This document shows, in pieces, positions 8,721 to 16,934 of a stretch of 64,000 nt of DNA. The first letter of the stretch is position 1; the number at the start of each line of letters is the position of its first letter. A model generated the notes under the pieces. That model was given only the letters and a program-made list of their open reading frames with translations, did not search any database and had not been told where the DNA came from. A program made the translations under genes and the position numbers. The DNA is from Streptomyces antibioticus (GTDB lineage: Bacteria > Actinomycetota > Actinomycetes > Streptomycetales > Streptomycetaceae): NCBI RefSeq assembly GCF_002019855.1, contig NZ_CM007717.1, forward strand, positions 2,291,198-2,355,197. Direction: 5' to 3'.

Positions 8721-9823
8721 GCGGCCTGCCGGGCGGGGCCGCCGCGCGCGAGGGCGGCGGGGCGCTGCTGGTGGTCGGTGACGTCGTGACGGACGTCGTC
8801 GCACGGCATCGGGGTCCGCTGGCGTCGGGGACGGACACGGTCGCCGTGATCCGCACCCTGCCGGGCGGCGCGGGCGCCAACGTGGCGTGCTGGGCGGCCC
8901 ATCGGGGGTGTGCGGACGTCCGGCTGCTCGGGCGGGTGGGCGCGGACGCGGCGGCCTGGCACGAACGCGAGCTGATCGCCTCGGGGGTACGGCCCCGGCT
9001 CGTCGTCGATCCTCAGGCCCCGACCGGCACGGTGATCTGCCTGGTGGACACCGGTGCGGCGGCGGAGCGGACGTTCCTCACCGACAGCGGCGCGTCCCTG
9101 CGGCTCGGCCCCGAGGACTGGTCGGAGGCCCTGCTGGACGGGGTGGGGCGGCTGCATCTGTCGGGCTATCTGCTGTTCTCCGGGACCGGGCGGGCGCTGG
9201 TCCGCACGGCCGTGGCATCGGCACGCGCGCGTGGAGTCCCGGTGAGCCTCGATCCGGCGTCGGCGGGCTTTCTGGTGGAGCTGGGTGTCGAGCGGTTCAT
9301 GGCCCTCGTCGAGGGGGTGGACGTGCTGCTGCCCAGCCGGGACGAGGCGTGTCTGCTGACCGGGCTGCCGGACGGCGCGGACGCGGCGGCCGCGTTGAGC
9401 CGCCGTGTGCCGCTGGTGGTGGCGAAGCAGGGCGCGGACGGCGCGCTGGTGGCCCGGGACGGTGCCGTGCTCGCATCGGTCCCCGCGGCCCCCGCGACGC
9501 CTCGGGACACCACGGGCGCCGGTGACGCCTTCACGGGCGCCTTCCTCGCCGCGCTGCTGACGGGCGCGGACCCCGGCGCCGCGGCGGCGGAGGGGTGCCG
9601 GGCGGGGGCCCTGGCGGTGGAACGCGTCGGCGGCAGACCGCCGGTGGGCGGGGGCGGCACCGAGCCCTCCGAGTCGGCCGGGTCCGCCGAGTGCCCCAAG
9701 TCCCCCGAGCCTTCCGGGCCTTCCGAGCCTTCCGGTTGTTCCGGGCCTTCCGGTTGTTCCGGGCCTCCCGGGCCTTCGGTCGATGACGGGCAGGCGGCGG
9801 GCGACCCGGCGCGCGCCGGGTGA
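8717..9823 (+). CDS. PfkB-family sugar kinase, probable pseudouridine kinase
   Basis: The GTG at 8717 overlaps the psuG stop, and the frame then reads VSGLPGGAAAREGGGALLVVGDVVTDVV, a normal PfkB start. Motifs are GGAGANVACWAA (substrate-binding GGxxxN) and the nucleotide/catalytic signature DTTGAGDAFTGAF with catalytic Asp270. Context with psuG implies phosphorylation of pseudouridine to its 5'-phosphate. The first 300 residues are a full kinase; the last 60 are an unusual Pro/Ser/Gly/Glu tail with a repeated PSGCSG motif, coded by near-identical DNA repeats at about 9690-9775. A different nucleoside or sugar substrate cannot be excluded. Confidence 0.88.
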   Translation: MSGLPGGAAAREGGGALLVVGDVVTDVVARHRGPLASGTDTVAVIRTLPGGAGANVACWAAHRGCADVRLLGRVGADAAAWHERELIASGVRPRLVVDPQAPTGTVICLVDTGAAAERTFLTDSGASLRLGPEDWSEALLDGVGRLHLSGYLLFSGTGRALVRTAVASARARGVPVSLDPASAGFLVELGVERFMALVEGVDVLLPSRDEACLLTGLPDGADAAAALSRRVPLVVAKQGADGALVARDGAVLASVPAAPATPRDTTGAGDAFTGAFLAALLTGADPGAAAAEGCRAGALAVERVGGRPPVGGGGTEPSESAGSAECPKSPEPSGPSEPSGCSGPSGCSGPPGPSVDDGQAAGDPARAG

Positions 9824-9853
9824 GGGGGTGGAGTCCGTACCCGGTTCTCGGCG

Positions 9854-10648
9854 TTACGGCTTCCTCCCCCACGCCGAGATCATCGGAGCCGTCGCCAGGT
9901 CCATGGTGCCGGTGGCCACGTTGGCGAGGTGTCGCTCGATGTCGTCCTCGGTGGCGAGGCCGGCGCCGACGAGCCGGTCGCGGATCTGACGGACCGTCGC
10001 GGACTCCAGCGCCCCGCAGGCGTCCGAGCTGAGCGGGAAGTAGGCGTCGGCCTCGACCCGGCGCAGCCCGGCCTCGCGGAGCAGACGGGGCAGCTTGCGG
10101 CCGTAGGCGAGGTCGGCGCCGCGGTCGGCGAGCAGGGTGCGGAAACCGTTCCGCAGGCGGTTGGCGAGCTGCTGCTCGGGGCCGTGCTCGTCGGGGCAGA
10201 TCAGGGGCTGGAGGGCGGGGTCGCCGTCCTCGACGAGGAGCCGGCCGCCGGGCCGCAGGGACTTGATCATCGAGGCCAACGCCCGCTCCCGGTCGGGGAC
10301 ATGGACGAGGACGAGCCGGGCGTGCACCAGGTCGAAGCCGTCGCCGGGCGGCTCCTCGGTGCCGACGTCGTGGACCCGTACCTCCACCGGCGGGCGGCCG
10401 ACCGTGGTCAGCAGGCTCGTGTCGATGTCGGTCGCGACGACCTTGCCGGTCGGCCCGACCTTCTTGGCCAGCCAGGACACCACGGAGGTGCCGCCCGCCC
10501 CGACTTCCCAGCAGCGCCAGCCGGGGCCGACGCCGAGCCCTTCGAGGTGGCGGAACGTCGTGGGGTCGAAGAGGGCGGCGAAGGCGTCGAAGCGTTCGGC
10601 CGCCTCGGCCTGCCGGTTGTCCAGGAGGTACCCGTCGGTGCGCGTCAT
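9854..10648 (-). CDS. class I SAM-dependent methyltransferase
   Basis: A 264-residue Rossmann-fold methyltransferase. Motif I is WEVGAGGTSVVSWLAKKVG, followed by the acidic motif II (VVATDIDTSLL), FDLVHARLVLVHVPDRERAL and the post-III LRPGGRLLVEDGDP. This resembles the UbiE/Methyltransf_11/31 group; the substrate is unknown. ATG 10648 begins MTRTDGYLLDNRQAEAAERFD, the usual start; the open frame runs on upstream through low-conservation sequence. It converges on the PfkB kinase, with 30 bases between the stops. Confidence 0.85.
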   Translation of the reverse strand: MTRTDGYLLDNRQAEAAERFDAFAALFDPTTFRHLEGLGVGPGWRCWEVGAGGTSVVSWLAKKVGPTGKVVATDIDTSLLTTVGRPPVEVRVHDVGTEEPPGDGFDLVHARLVLVHVPDRERALASMIKSLRPGGRLLVEDGDPALQPLICPDEHGPEQQLANRLRNGFRTLLADRGADLAYGRKLPRLLREAGLRRVEADAYFPLSSDACGALESATVRQIRDRLVGAGLATEDDIERHLANVATGTMDLATAPMISAWGRKP

Positions 10649-10751
10649 GCCGTGATCATCCCAGTTGACCTGCTTGTACAGGTGGGCGACGCGGCCGGAT
10701 CGGTCACGCCGGGGGCGGGTACACGCCGTCCGAGGTGAGCTGGGCGACCGG

Positions 10752-10760
10752 TTGTCCACA
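10752..10760 (+). promoter_or_regulatory. match to the Streptomyces DnaA box
   Basis: TTGTCCACA is an exact match to the DnaA-box consensus used in Streptomyces. A weaker copy, CTGCCCACA (7 of 9), follows at 10785-10793. They lie in the 233-base gap between the divergent methyltransferase and CorA genes. Isolated boxes away from oriC can titrate DnaA or regulate a promoter; a single 9-mer may also be chance. Confidence 0.35.
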
Positions 10761-10881
10761 GGCGGGAACAAAGCGGAATCCTCGCTGCCCACAGGCTCAC
10801 CCACGGTCGGCGTGATCCTGGCAGACTGGCGCGCCAGGGCGCAGGAGTTCGGCGCGAGGAGATCCACGAAGGGGGGCCAGG

Positions 10882-12009
10882 ATGACGATGGCGGGGAATC
10901 TGCGGAGGGTCACCGGCCTCGGCCGGGTCGGTGGTCTGCGCAAGGTGGCGCGGCTCGGCCGGCGGCGCAGCCGGGTCGACCTCAGTCATCACGCGCGCTC
11001 GCCGCTGGGCTCCTCGGTGGTGAACTGCGTGGCGTATCTGGACGGCGTGCGGGCACCGGCCGCGGGTGACCTGGTCAGCGCGGTGGAGGAGGTGCGCAAG
11101 CACCGGCGTGGTTTCGTCTGGCTCGGTCTGCACGAACCGACGAACGACGAGTTCGCGGGCGTCGCCGAGCTGTTCGACCTGCATCCGCTGGCGGTCGAGG
11201 ACGCGGTCGAGGCGCATCAGCGTCCAAAGGTCGAGCGGTACGACGAGACGCTGTTCGCGGTGTTCAAGACGGTCTGCTATGTGGAGCACGAGCAACTGAC
11301 GGCCACCAGTGAGGTGGTCGACACCGGCGAGATCATGGTGTTCGTGGGCCCCGACTTCGTCATCACGGTGCGGCACGGGCGGCACGGCTCGCTGGGTCCG
11401 CTGCGGGAGGGGCTGGAGTCCGATCCGGGGCAGCTCGCGATAGGGCCTTCGTCGGTGCTGCACGCCATCGCGGACCATGTCGTCGACGACTACCTCCATG
11501 TCATCGACTCCGTGCAGGCCGACATCGACCAGGTCGAGGCGGACGTCTTCGCGGAGAACGGCGCGCGGACCGATCCGGGGCGGATCTACCAGCTCAAGCG
11601 GGAGCTCCTGGAGCTGAAGCGGGCCGTGGTCCCGCTGAAGCGGCCGCTGACGGATCTGGCCGAGCACCCGGTGCGGGTGGTGGACCCGCAGATACAGGCG
11701 TACTTCCGGGACGTCTCCGACCATCTGCTGCGGGCCACGGAGCAGATCGCCGCGTTCGACGAACTGCTGAACTCGATCCTCCAGGCGCATCTGGCCCAGG
11801 TCACGGTCGCGCAGAACGAGGACATGCGGAAGATCACCGCGTGGGCCGCGGTGATCGCCGTTCCGACCATGGTCTGCGGTGTCTACGGCATGAACTTCGA
11901 TCACATGCCGGAGCTGCACTGGAGGTTCGGCTATCCGCTGATACTCGGCGTGATATCCGGAATCTGTCTGCTGCTGTACCGGGGCTTCCGGCGCAACGGC
12001 TGGCTGTGA
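10882..12009 (+). CDS. corA: CorA family magnesium/cobalt transporter
   Basis: Pentameric inner-membrane Mg2+ channel. The 375-residue protein has the large cytoplasmic N-domain (GFVWLGLHEPTNDEF, then LFDLHPLAVEDAVEAHQRPKVERYDE) and the long stalk helix with YQLKRELLELKRAVVPL. Two C-terminal helices carry the selectivity motif YGMNF followed by a short acidic-poor loop and a basic C-terminus (RGFRRNGWL). The usual MPEL-type loop is present as HMPELHW. ATG 10882 sits after GGGGGG/AGG. The arginine-rich first 35 residues are typical of actinobacterial CorA. It converges on the CBS gene with 25 bases between. Confidence 0.95.
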   Translation: MTMAGNLRRVTGLGRVGGLRKVARLGRRRSRVDLSHHARSPLGSSVVNCVAYLDGVRAPAAGDLVSAVEEVRKHRRGFVWLGLHEPTNDEFAGVAELFDLHPLAVEDAVEAHQRPKVERYDETLFAVFKTVCYVEHEQLTATSEVVDTGEIMVFVGPDFVITVRHGRHGSLGPLREGLESDPGQLAIGPSSVLHAIADHVVDDYLHVIDSVQADIDQVEADVFAENGARTDPGRIYQLKRELLELKRAVVPLKRPLTDLAEHPVRVVDPQIQAYFRDVSDHLLRATEQIAAFDELLNSILQAHLAQVTVAQNEDMRKITAWAAVIAVPTMVCGVYGMNFDHMPELHWRFGYPLILGVISGICLLLYRGFRRNGWL

Positions 12010-12034
12010 GGCGGAGGCGGGCCGTGCCCGGGGG

Positions 12035-12469
12035 TCACTGGCGGCTGGTCCCGGACATCGCGTAGACGTTCTCGACCCAGGACGCGATCTGATCGTCGTT
12101 CAGATGCCGGGCGAGGTCGGCTTCGCTGATCATGCCGACCAGGCGCTTGTTCTCGATGACGGGCAGCCGGCGGATCTGGTGGTCCTGCATCTCGCGGAGC
12201 ACCTCGTCGACGTCGGCGCTCGCCTCGATCCAGCGCGGGGTGCCGTTGGCCATCTCCCCGGCGGTGACCTTGGACGGATCGTGGCCCATGGCCACACAGC
12301 CCACGACGATGTCGCGGTCGGTGAGGATGCCGCAGAGCCGGTCGTTGTCGTCGCCGATGGGCAGCGCTCCGACGCCCAGTTCACGCATCAACTGGGCGGC
12401 GCGGTCGAGGGTCTCGTGGGCGGGGATCCACCGGGCGCCCCGGTGCATGATGTCTCCGGCGGTGGTCAT
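12035..12469 (-). CDS. two-CBS-domain protein, Hrp1-like
   Basis: A 144-residue protein made of two CBS domains (residues about 7-60 and 73-130) and nothing else. The sequence MTTAGDIMHRGARWIPAHETLDRAAQLMRE closely follows Mycobacterium tuberculosis hypoxic response protein 1 (Rv2626c) as I remember it, including the conserved LTDRDIVV and LVGMISEADLARHL. CBS pairs bind adenine nucleotides and act as energy or redox sensors; the partner is unknown. ATG 12469 has GGGAGG at good spacing. Hrp1 is part of the DosR dormancy regulon in mycobacteria, so nitrate/hypoxia control is possible here, but I see no clear DevR site. Confidence 0.9.
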   Translation of the reverse strand: MTTAGDIMHRGARWIPAHETLDRAAQLMRELGVGALPIGDDNDRLCGILTDRDIVVGCVAMGHDPSKVTAGEMANGTPRWIEASADVDEVLREMQDHQIRRLPVIENKRLVGMISEADLARHLNDDQIASWVENVYAMSGTSRQ

Positions 12470-12624
12470 GCGTACCTCCCGTGGCCGGACGGCCGGCGCG
12501 GCGCGGGGGCACCGCTAGTCCCGGCGCCCTTCATTCTCGCCGTGCCGCCGGACGGTCGCACCCGGAGCCGGGCGCCGTCGGATCGTGCACCTGTTCAACG
12601 GCGGTTCGGTGGATCCGCTGCCCG

Positions 12625-13266
12625 TCAGCCGTTCCACGCCGGATGGCGGGGGTCGTCCGCGCGGACGACGACGTCGGCCGTGGCCGCCGGGTCGGTCTCC
12701 CGCTCGTAGGTCTCGTAGGCGGGGAGTGTCCAGTGGTCGGGTTCGGGGGTGCGGCGGCGGAGGGCGCCCGGGGAGAGGAGGACGTGCACGCTGAAGTCGA
12801 GGGGGAACCAGTGGCGGAGGAGAAAAGGGCCGTGCAGCAGCAGGAAGCCGCCGGGCGGGAGGTGGACATAGGGGGTGCGGGTGGCGCGGTCGGTGACCGG
12901 GTCCCACAGGTCGGGCAGGATCCGTCCGTCGCCGCCGGGTTCGAGGGGGCCGAACACCTCGCGCCACAGGGCGCCGGTGTCGAGCCAGCCGTCGTAGTAG
13001 GCGTCGACGTCCTGGTGGCCGTACTCCAGGCGGACCGAGGCGGGGCGCAGGAAGCCGTGGGCGTCCACGACCCGGGAGGGGCGGCCGCGGACGCGGAGTG
13101 CCTCGGCGACGCGTTCGGCGAGGTCGCCGGGGCGGGCGGCAGGGGCGCCGTCGAAGGCGATGCGCGGCCAGGGGCTGCCGTCGGCCGGCTTCAGGTCGAG
13201 CAGCCGCTCGGCGAGGAGGTCGCCGAGCCGTTCCCAGGTGATCGCTTCGAGTCGCACACGGCCCAT
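12625..13266 (-). CDS. uridine-kinase-like protein with degenerate P-loop
   Basis: A 213-residue protein resembling the P-loop NTPases that Streptomyces genomes label uridine kinase. It keeps the fold order: strand IAFDGAPAARPGDLAERVAEAL, then VVDAHGFLRPAS, YYDGWLDTGALWREVF, HLPPGGFLLLHGPFLLRHWFPLDFSVHVLLS and the C-terminal RRTPEPDHWTLPAYETYE. However the Walker A glycine/lysine/serine residues (GxxxxGKS/T) are absent: the position reads DGAPAARPGD. A working kinase would need that lysine, so catalysis by the usual mechanism looks unlikely. Start ATG 13266; a GTG-start alternative is not needed. It is divergent from the DUF2293 gene, 74 bases apart. Confidence 0.75.
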   Translation of the reverse strand: MGRVRLEAITWERLGDLLAERLLDLKPADGSPWPRIAFDGAPAARPGDLAERVAEALRVRGRPSRVVDAHGFLRPASVRLEYGHQDVDAYYDGWLDTGALWREVFGPLEPGGDGRILPDLWDPVTDRATRTPYVHLPPGGFLLLHGPFLLRHWFPLDFSVHVLLSPGALRRRTPEPDHWTLPAYETYERETDPAATADVVVRADDPRHPAWNG

Positions 13267-13340
13267 GATGCGTCAGCCGCCCGGCGAACGCGGCGCCGCG
13301 GTGACGTGCCGCGACGGCCACCGGCGGGAATGAGGTCCCC

Positions 13341-14060
13341 ATGACGGCCGCAGCACCCGCAGCACCCCCAACTCCCCTCCCCCGGCCCGGCCTTCTCGTC
13401 GTCCAGCCGCAGCGGCGCAGGCACTGCGTCGGATGCCGGCGCGGTCCGATGCCGATGGTGGTCGTGGAGGACGACGGGCCGCGCTGTCTGGACTGCGCCG
13501 ACCTGGGACACCTGGTGTTCCTGGCGCGCGGCGACACGGCACTGACCCGCAGATCGCGGGAGGAGAGCACGCTGTCGGCGGTGGTGGTGCGGTTCAACCG
13601 GCGCCGGGGTCGGTACGAGCGGCAGGGCGTCCTGGTCGAGGAGGCGGGCCTCGCCCGGGCGGAGGCGCGGTGTCTGGCGGACGCGGAGGCGCGGCGAAGA
13701 CGCCGGGTCCGGGACGCGCGGCGGCGGGCGGAGGAGGACGTGCGGTTCACGGCGGCGTTCGCGGCGGAGATCCTGCGGCTGCTGCCGGGGTGTCCCGAGG
13801 ACCGGGCGCGGGCGATCGCCGCGCACGCCTCCCTGCGGGGCAGCGGCCGGGTGGGGCGCAGCGCGGCCGGGCGGGCGCTGAGCGAGCGGGCCGTGGTCTC
13901 GGCGGTCGTGGCGTCCGTACGGCATCTGGAGACGCCGTACGACCGGCTGCTGATGGGCGGGGTGCCGCGGCGCGAGGCGCGGCGGCGGATCGCGGCGGAG
14001 GTGGAGCGGATCCTGCGGGAGTGGGGGTGGGAGGCGGGGCTCGGCCCGACGGGCGCGTGA
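13341..14060 (+). CDS. DUF2293 domain protein
   Basis: A 239-residue cytoplasmic protein. Residues about 28-60 contain a CVGC...CLDC cysteine pattern that could bind zinc (C29, C32, C49, C52). The middle is a long Arg/Glu-rich helix. The C-terminal 80 residues match DUF2293: LPGCPEDRARAIAAHASLRGSGRVGRSAAG through YDRLLMGGVPRREAR. The function of this family is unknown. The start ATG 13341 follows GAGG. High basic content suggests nucleic-acid binding, which is inference only. Confidence 0.85.
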   Translation: MTAAAPAAPPTPLPRPGLLVVQPQRRRHCVGCRRGPMPMVVVEDDGPRCLDCADLGHLVFLARGDTALTRRSREESTLSAVVVRFNRRRGRYERQGVLVEEAGLARAEARCLADAEARRRRRVRDARRRAEEDVRFTAAFAAEILRLLPGCPEDRARAIAAHASLRGSGRVGRSAAGRALSERAVVSAVVASVRHLETPYDRLLMGGVPRREARRRIAAEVERILREWGWEAGLGPTGA

Positions 14061-14141
14061 CGGGCGTGGACGCTCGCTTATGGTCCGGCGCGGTTCGGCC
14101 ATGGCCCTGGTGTACGGGTGGGAATTGACTGGGGAGGGTGG

Positions 14142-14666
14142 ATGGTCGCGGGTGCGATCCGGTTCGAGGCGGGAGTTGACGTCGAGATGATCGATGGGCC
14201 GTATTTCGTGCTGACGGTGCTGGGGGTGCTCGGCACCGGGCTGGTGGCGGGGGTGTTCTGCGCGTTCTCGACCTTCGTGATGCGCGGGCTGGCGGCGCTT
14301 CCGCCCGCGCAGGGGGTGGCGGCGATGCAGGCGGTCAACAGGGCGGCGGTGCGGCCGGCGTTCATGGCCGTGTTCCTCGGGTCGACGGCGTTGGCGGTGG
14401 TGATCGCCGTGGTGACGTTCGTGCTGTGGCCGGACGAGGGGACGGTGGAACTGCTGCTGGGCAGCGCGCTGCATCTGTTCGGTTCGTTCGGGGTGACGAT
14501 GAGCGCCAACGTGCCGCGCAACGACGCCCTGGCCCGGCTGGATCCGGGCGCTCCGGAGGCGGCGGCGTACTGGCCGCGGTATGTGCGCGAGTGGACGGCG
14601 TGGAACCACATACGCACGGTGGCCTCGGGCGCGGCGGCAGTGTCGTACCTGCTGGCCGTGGCCTGA
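14142..14666 (+). CDS. DUF1772 integral membrane protein
   Basis: About 174 residues with four predicted transmembrane helices and the DUF1772 signature GLVAGVFCAFSTFVMRGLAALP near the N-terminus, then VNRAAVRPAFMAVFLGS and ANVPRNDAL. The wider family includes anthrone oxygenase-like proteins but most members have no known activity. The start is uncertain: ATG 14142 follows GGAGG at four bases, ATG 14187 starts directly before the first helix with a weaker site, and GTG 14118 has none. It lies 81 bases after the DUF2293 gene. Confidence 0.8.
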   Translation: MVAGAIRFEAGVDVEMIDGPYFVLTVLGVLGTGLVAGVFCAFSTFVMRGLAALPPAQGVAAMQAVNRAAVRPAFMAVFLGSTALAVVIAVVTFVLWPDEGTVELLLGSALHLFGSFGVTMSANVPRNDALARLDPGAPEAAAYWPRYVREWTAWNHIRTVASGAAAVSYLLAVA

Positions 14667-14828
14667 TCCGAAGCGGGCGCCCGGCCCGCGCCCGCTTCCC
14701 GCGGAGGGACCGGGGGAAAGCGGTGTCCCGCGGCTCTGCGGGGCCGCGCGGTGGGACGTATCGTGGCCGGAAGAGTGCCGCCCGATGACGCACGGCCTGT
14801 CGCGCACACGCACGCGAGGACTACGGAC

Positions 14829-16316
14829 ATGGCCGATCCCAAGGGATTCATGACCACTCCGCGCCAGGACCGGCCCCGCCGGCCCGTGGAGCAGCGGGTC
14901 CGGGACTGGGACGAGGTGTACGTCCCCGGCGCGCTCCTGCCCATCGTGAGCAAGCAGGCGGACCGCTGTATGGACTGCGGGATCCCGTTCTGTCACGACG
15001 CGTGTCCGCTCGGCAATCTGATCCCGGAGTGGAACGACCTGGTGTCGCGGGAGGACTGGCGGGCGGCGAGCGACCGGCTGCACGCGACGAACAACTTCCC
15101 GGAGTTCACCGGGCGGTTGTGTCCGGCGCCGTGCGAGGCGGGGTGCGTGCTCGCCATCAACCAGCCGGCCGTCACCATCAAGAACGTCGAGGTCGCGATC
15201 GCCGACCGGGCGTGGACGGACGGCTTCACGCCGCCGCGCCCGCCGGACCGGCTCTCCGGGAAGACGGTCGCGGTGATCGGTTCCGGCCCCACCGGGCTGG
15301 CGGCCGCGCAGCAGCTCACGCGCGCGGGGCACACGGTCGTGGTGTACGAGCGGGACGACCGGATCGGCGGCCTGATGCGGTACGGCATCCCGGCGTTCAA
15401 GATGGAGAAGCGTCATCTGGAGCGGCGGATCGAGCAGATGCTCGCCGAGGGGACCCGGTTCCGTACGTCGACGGCGGTCGGGCGGGACATCGGGGCGGCC
15501 GAGCTGCGGACCCGGCACGACGCCGTGGTGATCGCGACCGGGGCGACGGCGTGGCGGGAACTCCCGGTGCCGGGGCGCGAGTTGGCCGGGATCCAGCAGG
15601 CGATGGAGTATCTGCCGCTGGCCAACCGGGTGTGCGAGGGGGATCTGGAGGTGTCGCCGATGTCGGCCGCCGGCCGGCACGTCGTGATCGTCGGCGGCGG
15701 CGACACCGGCGCGGACTGTCTGGGGACGGCGGTGCGGGAGGGGGCCGCGTCCGTGACCCAGCTCGACATCTACCGGCAGCCCGGCGCCGAGCGCGACGAG
15801 GACACGGAGCCCTGGCCGACGTATCCGAAGATCTACCGGATGTCGGCGGCGCACGAGGAGGCGCGCGATCTGCGGACCGCGCCGGCGGCCGACGCCGACG
15901 CGCGCCTGTTCTCCGCCTCCACGCTCCGCTTCTCCGGCGACGAGGCCGGTCATGTCCGTTCGCTGCACGTCGTCGAGGTCGACGAGCGGCGCACGCCGGT
16001 GGCGGGCACCGGGCGGTCGATCCCCGCCGACCTGGTGCTGCTCGCCCTCGGCTTCTCCGGGCCCGACCGGACGGACGGGCTGACCGACCAGTTGGGCCTG
16101 GCGATGGAGCCGCGCGGCACGATCGCGCGGGACGGCGGTTTCGCGACGAACGTCCCCGGGGTGTTCGCCGCCGGGGACGCGGCGCGCGGCCAGTCGCTGA
16201 TCGTGTGGGCGATCGCGGAGGGGCGGGCGGTGGCGGCGGCCGTCGACCGCCATCTGACCGGCGCCTCCCGGCTGCCGGCGCCGATCTCGCCGTACGACCG
16301 CCCCATGACCGTGTGA
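14829..16316 (+). CDS. gltD: glutamate synthase beta-subunit-like flavoprotein
   Basis: A 495-residue NADPH:FAD oxidoreductase of the GltD type. The N-terminus has the [4Fe-4S] cysteine set CMDCGIPFCHDACPLGN plus CPAPCEAGC. Next come the FAD dinucleotide fold VAVIGSGPTGLAAAQQL, the GGLMRYGIPAFKMEK signature, the NADPH fold VVIVGGGDTGADCLGTA and the C-terminal FAD motif GVFAAGDAARGQSLIVWAI. In glutamate synthase this subunit feeds electrons to GltB. No gltB is adjacent here, unlike the normal operon, so this copy may serve another acceptor or work in trans. ATG 14829 is the conserved start (MADPKGFMTTPRQ). Confidence 0.92.
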   Translation: MADPKGFMTTPRQDRPRRPVEQRVRDWDEVYVPGALLPIVSKQADRCMDCGIPFCHDACPLGNLIPEWNDLVSREDWRAASDRLHATNNFPEFTGRLCPAPCEAGCVLAINQPAVTIKNVEVAIADRAWTDGFTPPRPPDRLSGKTVAVIGSGPTGLAAAQQLTRAGHTVVVYERDDRIGGLMRYGIPAFKMEKRHLERRIEQMLAEGTRFRTSTAVGRDIGAAELRTRHDAVVIATGATAWRELPVPGRELAGIQQAMEYLPLANRVCEGDLEVSPMSAAGRHVVIVGGGDTGADCLGTAVREGAASVTQLDIYRQPGAERDEDTEPWPTYPKIYRMSAAHEEARDLRTAPAADADARLFSASTLRFSGDEAGHVRSLHVVEVDERRTPVAGTGRSIPADLVLLALGFSGPDRTDGLTDQLGLAMEPRGTIARDGGFATNVPGVFAAGDAARGQSLIVWAIAEGRAVAAAVDRHLTGASRLPAPISPYDRPMTV

Positions 16317-16344
16317 GCGGAAGGAACCGGCCGGGCGGCCGGGG

Positions 16345-16887
16345 TCAGCGGCGTTCGTCCGTGCCCGCCACCTTGGCCGTCGCCAGGGCGACCCGGTTCC
16401 AGGTGTTGATCGCGCAGATCAGGGCGATCACCTGGGCCAGCTCCGGCTCGTCGAAGTGCGCGGCGGCCTCGGCGTAGACGTCGTCCGGGACACCTCCGTC
16501 GGCGACCAGGGTGAGCGCCTCGGTCAGGGCCAGGGCGGCCTGTTCCCGCTCGGTGTAGAAGTGGCGGGCCTCGCGCCAGACGGCGACCAGGTGCAGCCGG
16601 TCCTCGCTCTCGCCGGCCTTGCGGGCGTCGTTGGTGTGCATGTGCAGGCAGTACGCGCAGTGGTTGAGGTGGGACGCCCGGATCTGGACCAGTTCGACGA
16701 GGGCGGGGTCGAGGCCCTCGCGGGCGGCGGCGTCGAAGCCGATGAGAGCGCGGAACGCCGGGCGGGCGGACCGGCCGAAGTCCAGCCGGGTGCGGGCGGC
16801 CTCGGCGGCGGCGATCGCAGTGGCGGGGTCGAGGGCGGACTCTGCATCGATGAGAGCGGTGGCGGTGTTCGTCGTCGTGTGATCCAT
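16345..16887 (-). CDS. carboxymuconolactone decarboxylase/AhpD-family protein
   Basis: A 180-residue all-helical protein with the AhpD-type redox motif: HCAYCLHMHTNDARKAG, with Cys77 and Cys80 in CxxC and a following His. Members use the thiol pair to reduce peroxides or act as disulfide reductants. ATG 16887 follows TTGGAG; the TTG three codons earlier is less likely. It is divergently transcribed from a MocR-type regulator with only 47 bases between starts, the classic arrangement of a regulator and its single target. Confidence 0.9.
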   Translation of the reverse strand: MDHTTTNTATALIDAESALDPATAIAAAEAARTRLDFGRSARPAFRALIGFDAAAREGLDPALVELVQIRASHLNHCAYCLHMHTNDARKAGESEDRLHLVAVWREARHFYTEREQAALALTEALTLVADGGVPDDVYAEAAAHFDEPELAQVIALICAINTWNRVALATAKVAGTDERR

Positions 16888-16934
16888 GTGCTCCAACCTA
16901 GAAGCCGGAAAGACCCCCTGTAGGGTGCATTTCC

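Noticed and set aside
4857..8804. A 1315-codon open frame on the minus strand opposite GDPD, ogt, MFS and psuG
   Set aside because: Shadow frame of high-GC genes: Arg/Gly/Pro/His-rich, no motifs, while the plus strand carries four recognisable families.
13191..16253. A 1020-codon minus-strand open frame opposite DUF2293, DUF1772 and gltD
   Set aside because: Composition is that of a reverse-frame shadow and the plus-strand genes have clear signatures.
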